Origin: Ashinkailepas kermadecensis
Taxonomy: Eukaryota > Arthropoda > Thecostraca > Neolepadidae
Direction: 5' to 3'
Length of the DNA stretch: 64,000 nt
NCBI GenBank assembly: GCA_034440615.1
Contig: JAOTOM010004955.1
Coordinates: 356,001 to 420,000, forward strand
Under the pieces are notes generated by a model, which worked only from the letters and a program-made list of their open reading frames with translations, was not told the DNA's origin and ran no database searches. Shown here piece after piece: positions 57,798 to 64,000 of this stretch. A program made the translations under genes and the position numbers. Every line of letters starts with the position of its first letter. The first letter of the stretch is position 1.

Positions 57798-58149
57798 GTT
57801 AGTGTGTCGGTTACAATTGGGCGTTTCCGAGACACGTGTTCCATTTGCTCGGTATCCAGGGAGGCCTCTTGTGCACCACACCCCCAGCCTCCCTCCGTCC
57901 ATCGCCGTGCGCAGCTCTCTGCGGCTTCGTTCTTCAGACCTGTTACACATCTGGTATCACGCCCGTCATCATCACGTTCGGATATCCATGGCTTTTGCCA
58001 GTCTAGTATTTGTAATAGATAAAATAATTGCGTGTGCGCAATTGTGACGGAATAATTACCCATCGTAATTTGTCTGATATTGGCTTTTACGACGCGTCGA
58101 CTTCCGTGTTCGCACAGCGTCTTCAACCTCCCACGTCGGTTCGTCGCGA
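57798..58149. other. No gene recognised
   Basis: Frames on both strands (57728-58183 minus; 57802-58047 plus) overlap the tRNA-like module downstream and contain no domain. Confidence 0.45.
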
Positions 58150-58220
58150 GCGAAGAGCAGCGACAGGTGAGACTCGAACCCACAACCTTTGGATCCTGGT
58201 GAGCATCTGAGCCCTGAACT
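58150..58220 (-). mobile_element. tRNA-like module, minus strand
   Basis: On minus, GGGTTCGAGTCTC (58169-58181) is a good B box, preceded by a weakly tRNA-like GAGCAGTTCAGGGCTCAGATGC-type A-box region (about 58195-58220, quoted with one split). Not a functional tRNA: no closed acceptor stem. Confidence 0.5.
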
Positions 58221-58714
58221 GCTCACACACACACAGCTTACTTCATGGTCATCGCCGTGTTTATCAGTAGGTATTACCTCAGCTGCTCAAGAGACGTGAT
58301 TACGTTGCAGATTACAACACGGAAAGGAAGGAAATGAGCGGTGTAGAGGCGTTTGGTCACACACTGTATTACCGGCGGTTCCAGAGGTCATCATTCGCTC
58401 AAACAGCTTACGGTTCAACATACTTAAAAATAAGATATAGCTGTGCATTGTTGAGATAACGCTCTTGCACCCCTTCAAGGTTGACATCAGGTTATACTAC
58501 GGAACTCTGAGTGGTAAATGGAAGTACCATAACACAACAAAAAGTCCGTGTCACTTCACAATTTATTTCAAGCATACATTCCTTGACTTAAGAGCATTAT
58601 GTGCCCAGTGCTCAGATACTTCACTCATTCAAACGTAGCCACTGGTAAAAACCCCACGCTAATTACATCAATCAGAATTGCCTTTCACTGTTGGGCCAGC
58701 ATGGAGTTGTCTCG
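58221..58714. other. No gene recognised
   Basis: Unique-looking sequence with a short CA run near 58225. Confidence 0.5.
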
Positions 58715-59065
58715 CCGTCAGGACGTCAGGATCTCGGCCCCGGTCAGGACGTCACGATGCGTCAGAATACCCACCGTCGTCAGGACAGCAGGGTCTTCAT
58801 CCTTGTCAGAACGTCAGGATCCAAATCCAGGTCAAGACATCGGGACCTTCACCATCGCCATGACGTCAGCATCTCCACCCTCGCCAGGACGTTGGGATAC
58901 CCAACCTCGTCAGAACGTCAGGATCTCTACCCTTACCAAGACAGGATCTCCACCCTCGTCAGCACGTCGGGATCTCCGCCGGCTCGCAGTGCCACAGCGC
59001 CGCCATCGTCAGCACGTCGGGATCTCCGCCGACTCGCAGTGCCACAGCGCCACACTCGTCAGGAC
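58715..59065 (+). repeat. Degenerate ~30-bp minisatellite, about 11 copies
   Basis: GTCAG.ACGTC(A/G)GGATCTCCACC recurs with 27-33-bp spacing. The last two units are parts of a longer near-identical block of about 51 bp (GTCAGCACGTCGGGATCTCC then CTCGCAGTGCCACAGCGCC). Frames on both strands are read-through. Confidence 0.9.
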
Positions 59066-59674
59066 GCCGAAGCTTCACCTGACGGCAGGCGATGAAGGCC
59101 AGCTCTACTCCCACTGGCGCGTGGTGTCGATGTAGTCGCCGTCCGGCGGGTCGTACTCCCGTATAGGTGGCGATAGTGGCGGGCCTCGATGTGTGAACGG
59201 GATGAGCGTCGGGTCCACCTGGCAAAAAAACAGCCACTCAGCTGGGGACCTCTGTCTATCGCTTGCGCAATGCATCAGCGCCAGTAAAATACTCCTTCCT
59301 CTTATTTTCATACGTAGTCATTGAATCGCATTTTTACTTACTGACTTACCGGCACCATCGTATATCGAATTAATAGAAAAGTATGCCTGCATAGTCAACG
59401 AATGAATTGCCTACAGACAACACGTCAGTCTCAGAAAATCCGTCGCAGGCCCAGAAGTGGTTGCAATGCCTAATTAGAGGGAAGACAAAGCCACATAACG
59501 CTGATCAACATAATCGAATACAATCTCTGCGTATTCACCCGTACTAATCAAGATACATATACGCAGTACAATATATGAGATGAATAACACGGTACCAATT
59601 CACATTTTCTCCATGCAGCACATGTCACAGTTATGAGATTACGTGCATCTCATTGATAAATGCTACCAAGATGG
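59066..59674. other. No gene recognised
   Basis: Sequence between the minisatellite and the CR1 tail; no motif seen. Confidence 0.5.
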
Positions 59675-59834
59675 TCATAAAGTCATAAAGTATTAAGGCT
59701 TAATAAGAGCCACAGGGGCCCATCTGGGTTAAGCCTATCTAGAAAAGGTACTAGAATGTACATACTGCCACCCCAATCAATCCCTTATCCCAAGTTCCTA
59801 GGAAGCTATATATCCCAGCCCATCTAACACCACT

Positions 59835-60205
59835 CACTTGCTACCGCCTAACACCCTCAATAATCACAAGCTCCTCCCATCACACCCATCGTGCCACCAT
59901 AGACAACCTCATCAGCATCACATCCCGAAGGAAGGTGCCGAATCCACTGCTAGGCACATCCCACAGAAATTCATAAAGCGTTCAGACTTAATAAGAGACT
60001 CACTTGCTATTGCATAATACACTCAACAATTACAAACTCCTCCCATCATACCTATTGTGCTACCATAGACAATCTCATCAGTATCACATCCCGAAGGAAG
60101 GTGCTGAATCCACTGCTAGGTACACCCTATATAAAGTTATAAAGCATTTAGACTTAATAAGAGACTCACTTGCTATTTCATAACACAGTCAACAATTACA
60201 AACTC
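59835..60205 (-). repeat. 166-bp tandem repeat in CR1 3' region
   Basis: On plus coordinates CACTTGCTA starts units at 59835, 60001 and 60167, exactly 166 bp apart; the third is partial. Units share ACAA.CTCCTCCCATCA, GTGC.ACCATAGACAA and CATCCCGAAGGAAGGTGC. The boundaries between units carry CATAAAG.GTT.AGACTTAATAAGAG, a near-copy of the element's own 3' end. This suggests the repeat formed from the tail itself. Confidence 0.9.
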
Positions 60206-60232
60206 CTCCCAACTCCCACTCCTCCCTGTCGA

Positions 60233-63200
60233 TCAACCTTCCCTGGAATACAGAAAAACAATCCCCCTATTCTTATAATGATTGTCTATGCCGTTTTTAA
60301 AGATGTTCAGTGTGTTGCTACTGACACTGGTTCCTGGCAGCTGGTTCCAGTGTTCTACTACCCTGTTGGTGAAGAAAGACTGTCTTAACCTTGTCCTGCT
60401 GTGATTAACTTTAATTTTGAATTGATGACCTCTAATTGCATCATTTCTGTTAAATTCAAACATTTCCCTGAGATATCCCTGTTCCTGACCATGAACAAAT
60501 TTAAAAACCTCGATGAGATCTCCTCTCAGCCTTCTATATCTAAGTGAAAACATGTTCAATTTCTTCAGTCTTTCCTCATATTCCAGGTTGCCTATACCAT
60601 TAACCATTTTTGTTGCCCTCTTTTGTACTCTCTCTAAAAGCCAACAATCTTTATCATAACTAGGGGACCAAGCTTGGACACAGTATTCCAAATGTGGCCT
60701 GACATATGCACAGTAAAGCTTCCTGATGACCTCCTCACTTTTGTATGACACATTCCTCTGTATTGCCCCAAGCATTCTTAGTGCCTTCTTCCTGGCTTCT
60801 TTGGTCTGTTCTGATGCCCCCAATTTTGTGTTCAAAATAACACCTAAGTCCTTCTCCTGCTGAGTCACAGATAGTACTTGGCCACCCATCAAGTATGGAG
60901 CCTTCATATGCTGCCTACCTACATGCATGACTTTGCACTTATCAAAATTAAACTTCATTTGCCATTTTTCGGACCACTTCACTAGCTCGTCTAAGTCTTT
61001 CTGCAGCAAAACCTGCTCATTTTGCCCTGTTATTGCCCTAAAGATCTTCAAATCATCCGCAAATTTCAAAACCTTACTGCTTAGGCCACATTCAATGCTA
61101 TTCACATATATAATGAACAATAGTGGCCCCAGTACCGACCCCTGGGGGACTCCACTAAGAACATTTTGCCATGATGACTTTGTACCATTTAGCATCACTC
61201 TCTGCTGTCTATCTGAAAGCCACAACTCTATCCATTTTAGGATGCTACCTGCAATACCATGGACCTGAAGCTGCATCATTAACCGTTTATGGGGTACCTT
61301 GTCAAAGGCCTTACTAAAGTCAAGATATGCTACATCAACCTGATTTCCCTGATCAAATTGTTCTGTAGCAAAATTCAAAAAGTCCAAGAGATTTGTGAGG
61401 CACGATCGCCCTTTTCTAAACCCATGTTGAGTATCTTGAATCAATTTGCTTCCTTCCAGAAAACTAACTATTCTATCCTTGATAATTGATTCGAGTACCT
61501 TGCAGACTAGGGATGTGAGGCTTACTGGCCTATAGTTTTCAACTTTCCCTCTTTCTCCTTTCTTGAAAATAGGAACTACATTTGCCCTTTTCCAATGTGT
61601 TGGAATTTCATTTTGCGAAACTGATCTACAAAATATTATGCTAAGTGGAATTGCCAATTCCTTTTCAGCTTCCCGCAATACCCTAGCATAAATTCCATCA
61701 GGTCCTGCTGCCTTGTTTGTCCTTATTTTTCTGATATAATTGAAAACAATATCAATATCAATGAAATCAACATCGTGTATCTGATCACCTGTCACTGAAC
61801 TGTGGTTCACGGTTGGCAGATTAGTCACATCCTCCACTGTAAACACTGATTTAAACTGCTTGCTCAGCTCCTCAACCATCTCACTATCCTCACTCAATAT
61901 AGTCCCATTTACATCCAGTGGAACAATTGTGCTTGAAACTTTACTTAGCTTGTAGAAACTAAAGAACTTTTTACTGTCCCCATTACAGTTCCTAGCCAAA
62001 TCCAATTCTTTTGCTCGCTTTGCTGCTCTGATTTTCTGCTTCACAGCGTCTCTAGATTTTTTATACGGCCTTAGATTTACGATATTTGAAGCCTCCTTAA
62101 ATACTCTAAATGCACCTTTCTTAGCCTTAATTGCTTTCATCACATCTGGTGAAAGCCATGCTGGCTTTCCTACCCTTCTTTTGCGCCTTTGCTTTTGGGG
62201 AACATGTCTAATCTGAATTTCCCTCAAGTAGGATTTGAACTTTTCCCACATTTCACAGGCATTTAAATCAAAGAATTCTTCTTCCCATTTTATGGCACTT
62301 AAAGCCTCTCTCATGCAGGCAAAGTCTGCCCTGTTAAAATTTGGAATCTTTGCCAAATTATCCTTGATTGTCCCTGATACCTGTACCTTGAATCTCACTA
62401 TGTTATGGTCACTTCTTCCCAGAGTTTCTCCTACAGTCAAGTCTTGAACTAAATCACTTAAATCTGAGAAGACAAGGTCCAAGAATGAGCCCTGCCTGGT
62501 TGGTTCCATTACAAACTGGTGTAAGAACAAGTCCTCTTCAAGGCATTTCCTAAACAGTTTACATGATGGGGAGCCAACACCAACATTTTCATATCCTTTT
62601 AGATTAAAGTCACCAAGAATAAGGCATTTCCTCTGAAAGTTTCTACTGATTTCCTCACAAATCACCTTATCAAGCTCCAGTTGCTGAGAATGTGGCAAGG
62701 TTCCTGATCGATACAAAGCTCCTATCCTCAGTTTATTGTTGTTGCCTTTTCCCACAGCAACATCAAGCCAAATGGACTCCACAGACACATTTTTCACCCC
62801 ATCTACTACTTTTTGAGAACTGTATAAGCTATTCACATAGAGCATTACACCACCCCCTTTCACTGCTGGACCCCTATTGCATGAAAACATATTGTATCCC
62901 TGGATCTCATAGTCCTGCAAGTTATCCCCAAAATATCCCTCACTGACCCATGCCTCGGTAATGCAAACAAAATCTGGTTTCTCCTCAGCAACATAACACT
63001 TGAACTCATCAAATTTGGATCGAATGCTCTGAGCATTAAGCATCATACACTTAACAAAAGTTCCAAGACCATCTTTGGCTTTTTTATGTTGAGTAGCTCT
63101 ATCATCTCTGGATGAGCCACCACTCTGCCCCCTTGATCTACTGCTACCCCTATTTGCTGATTGTGAGGTTCTATTGCCTATGCTGTCACTATTGACATAT

Positions 63201-63235
63201 CCCTGAGATGGCAATGCCAATTCTTCCCTCCCCAC
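60233..63235 (-). CDS. CR1 ORF2: endonuclease-reverse transcriptase
   Basis: 1000 codons with no stop. Endonuclease (about residues 62-285): MLNAQSIRSK (Asn), CITEAW (Glu), CLILGDFNLKG (Asp/Asn) and LGRSDHNIVRF (Asp-His). RT (about 515-800): AAGPDGIYARVL, ANVVPIFKKG, NYRPVSLTSLVCKVLE, QHGFRKGRSC, VAYLDFSKAFDKVPHKRL (first Asp), SGVPQGSVLGPLLF and LKFADDLKIF (Asp pair). The C-terminal region has LGVILN and RLRGDLIEVFK; no RNase H, as in CR1. All catalytic residues are intact. The frame start at 63235 is a GTG just after a TAA; the first in-frame ATG is at about residue 64, so translation may begin by re-initiation after ORF1 or at that ATG. It nicks DNA and copies its RNA at the nick. Confidence 0.93.
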   Translation of the reverse strand: MGREELALPSQGYVNSDSIGNRTSQSANRGSSRSRGQSGGSSRDDRATQHKKAKDGLGTFVKCMMLNAQSIRSKFDEFKCYVAEEKPDFVCITEAWVSEGYFGDNLQDYEIQGYNMFSCNRGPAVKGGGVMLYVNSLYSSQKVVDGVKNVSVESIWLDVAVGKGNNNKLRIGALYRSGTLPHSQQLELDKVICEEISRNFQRKCLILGDFNLKGYENVGVGSPSCKLFRKCLEEDLFLHQFVMEPTRQGSFLDLVFSDLSDLVQDLTVGETLGRSDHNIVRFKVQVSGTIKDNLAKIPNFNRADFACMREALSAIKWEEEFFDLNACEMWEKFKSYLREIQIRHVPQKQRRKRRVGKPAWLSPDVMKAIKAKKGAFRVFKEASNIVNLRPYKKSRDAVKQKIRAAKRAKELDLARNCNGDSKKFFSFYKLSKVSSTIVPLDVNGTILSEDSEMVEELSKQFKSVFTVEDVTNLPTVNHSSVTGDQIHDVDFIDIDIVFNYIRKIRTNKAAGPDGIYARVLREAEKELAIPLSIIFCRSVSQNEIPTHWKRANVVPIFKKGERGKVENYRPVSLTSLVCKVLESIIKDRIVSFLEGSKLIQDTQHGFRKGRSCLTNLLDFLNFATEQFDQGNQVDVAYLDFSKAFDKVPHKRLMMQLQVHGIAGSILKWIELWLSDRQQRVMLNGTKSSWQNVLSGVPQGSVLGPLLFIIYVNSIECGLSSKVLKFADDLKIFRAITGQNEQVLLQKDLDELVKWSEKWQMKFNFDKCKVMHVGRQHMKAPYLMGGQVLSVTQQEKDLGVILNTKLGASEQTKEARKKALRMLGAIQRNVSYKSEEVIRKLYCAYVRPHLEYCVQAWSPSYDKDCWLLERVQKRATKMVNGIGNLEYEERLKKLNMFSLRYRRLRGDLIEVFKFVHGQEQGYLREMFEFNRNDAIRGHQFKIKVNHSRTRLRQSFFTNRVVEHWNQLPGTSVSSNTLNIFKNGIDNHYKNRGIVFLYSREG

Positions 63236-63243
63236 CCCATTAT

Positions 63244-63738
63244 CTAGTTTCCCTGAAGGACATGTTCGTATACTTTGCCTAACACTTGCACCCCCTTCTC
63301 AGAGAAGTGCAAGCCATCCCTCTGATAGAGGTCAGATGAGCCATAAAACCTGCACCACTTGTCAACAAAAGTCAAACCTAACTCATTGCAAAGCCTACCT
63401 ACCCTGGCATTGGCTGCCAGTGCCCTAGAGCTCCACTCAGGGGAGACTCCAGCCCTAGGCAGAATAGCTGTCACAATAACTCTGCTATTGCTTTGCTTCA
63501 GGGTGGCCAGAAGGGCCCTGTAGTCCTGCATCAGCTCCTCACTCCTAGCAGGACCTATGTTGTTCACTCCTACCTGCACTATAACTGTACTGAACTGGTT
63601 TTCGCTGGTGGCCTGTGCGACCACTTGGACCAGGTCTCTAACTTTGGCACCAGGCCTGGTGATGCACCTCCTACCTTTCCGACCTTTACAGAATACCCTA
63701 TCCAAATGCCGCACACGAGAGTCTCCTACGACTAGCAC
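63244..63738 (-). CDS. CR1 ORF1, SGNH/GDSL hydrolase domain
   Basis: Ends eight bases before ORF2. The 164 residues form an SGNH esterase fold: block I LVVGDSRVRHL (nucleophile Ser), the Gly region VQVVAQA, block III VIVQVGVNNIGPAR (Asn of GxNN), and block V YQRDGLHFSEKGVQVLG (Asp and His). Such esterase domains are known in ORF1 of many CR1 elements, where they are thought to aid lipid or membrane interaction or particle handling. The first codon in this entry is GTG; the frame stays open upstream through an Asp/Ser-rich stretch (DSDSDGDSSKEK) to a TAG at about 63800, so the real N-terminus is either upstream and lost, or this copy is truncated. Confidence 0.88.
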   Translation of the reverse strand: MLVVGDSRVRHLDRVFCKGRKGRRCITRPGAKVRDLVQVVAQATSENQFSTVIVQVGVNNIGPARSEELMQDYRALLATLKQSNSRVIVTAILPRAGVSPEWSSRALAANARVGRLCNELGLTFVDKWCRFYGSSDLYQRDGLHFSEKGVQVLGKVYEHVLQGN

Positions 63739-63780
63739 TTTCTCCTTGCTGCTATCACCATCACTATCACTATCCTGGGT

Positions 63781-63870
63781 GCTTAGTATGCCAGGTAAAC
63801 TAGTCTATAATTGGAATTGGTGCACTATGGTGCTTAGTATGCCAGGTAAACTAGTCTATAATTGGAATTA
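63781..63870 (+). repeat. 51-bp tandem duplication upstream of CR1 ORF1
   Basis: GCTTAGTATGCCAGGTAAAC followed by TAGTCTATAATTGGAATT occurs at 63781 and 63832. It introduces the in-frame TAG that closes ORF1 upstream. On plus it carries CCAGGTAAAC, which resembles a splice donor, by chance or otherwise. Confidence 0.9.
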
Positions 63871-64000
63871 AAGCGGACATGTCCCCACATGTGCTTATTG
63901 ACTTGGTTTTGTAGTAAGCAGGCACTCGCGGACTGCGAAGAATCCAAGGGCATGAAGGAGCAGCCGCCTCCTCCCCCTGAGCACCACGAAAGGCGGAGGA
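63871..64000. other. Window end, nothing recognised
   Basis: Could be further CR1 5' sequence or flanking DNA; too short to decide. Confidence 0.4.

Larger units (their letters stand above)
59675..63780 (-). mobile_element. CR1-family LINE, near-complete coding region
   Basis: Reading minus: SGNH-type ORF1 (63738-63244), ORF2 with endonuclease and RT (63235-60233), a 3' region containing a 166-bp tandem repeat, then CCCAGATGGGCCCCTGTGGC, CTCTTATTAAGCCTTAAT and a terminal microsatellite of CTTTATGA units at about 59675. Lack of poly(A) and presence of a short tandem 3' repeat are CR1 traits. The true 5' end is not reached: ORF1 is missing the N-terminal portion seen in longer relatives, or it is interrupted near 63800. 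Long open ORF2 implies recent activity. Confidence 0.92.

Overview
This window reads as repeat-rich, gene-poor nuclear DNA of a eukaryote, most likely an invertebrate animal. I found no convincing host protein-coding gene, rRNA gene or functional tRNA gene. The animal signature is the transposon set: CR1-type and I-type non-LTR retrotransposons, other LINE reverse-transcriptase relics, tRNA-derived SINEs, hAT-like elements with 8-bp target duplications, and THAP/P-element-type sequences. Short runs of the pentamer TTAGG (the usual arthropod telomere unit) occur inside transposons. An arthropod, perhaps a chelicerate such as a tick, fits, but that is inference and the species cannot be fixed from this window.

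Layout. 1-5 kb: mostly unique AT-rich DNA with two local duplications (485-bp offset; 104-bp unit). 4.9-6.7 kb: a candidate TTAA-flanked element beside a foldback with CCTAA/TTAGG motifs and a hammerhead-ribozyme-like motif. 7-16 kb: microsatellites, two large palindromes, a CR1 3' end fragment, and 37-bp and 27-bp minisatellites. 16.2-20.05 kb and 26.97-30.06 kb: two copies of one non-autonomous hAT-like element, each with a perfect 8-bp target duplication; the second copy sits inside a GACA microsatellite and splits it. 21.5-24.1 kb: a LINE RNase H relic and a decayed CR1-like element. 30-38 kb: many minisatellites, ending in a 1.5-kb array of about 35-bp units bracketed by a diverged direct repeat. 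38.6-39.65 kb: a LINE tail. 41.1-47.6 kb: an I-like LINE (zinc-knuckle ORF1; endonuclease, RT and RNase H ORF2), broken by a 1.8-kb DNA transposon carrying a single THAP exon, itself broken by a 182-bp hAT MITE with a perfect 8-bp target duplication. 47.6-53 kb: SINEs, a THAP-transposase-like C-terminal relic, a 34-bp minisatellite and microsatellites. 52.8-54 kb: another LINE RT relic. 54.1-55.3 kb: a third hAT-like element built of degenerate GC-rich repeats. 55.3-58.2 kb: GC-rich unassigned DNA and two tRNA-like modules. 59.7-63.8 kb: the best-preserved element, a minus-strand CR1-family LINE with an open 1000-codon endonuclease/RT frame, an upstream SGNH-hydrolase ORF1 and a 166-bp tandem repeat in its 3' region.

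Working together: the only coherent coding unit is the CR1 element, whose ORF1 (SGNH esterase-like) and ORF2 (endonuclease plus RT) should act in cis in target-primed reverse transcription. The hAT-like elements and SINEs carry no enzymes and depend on autonomous partners outside the window. Most other long open frames are read-through of tandem repeats.
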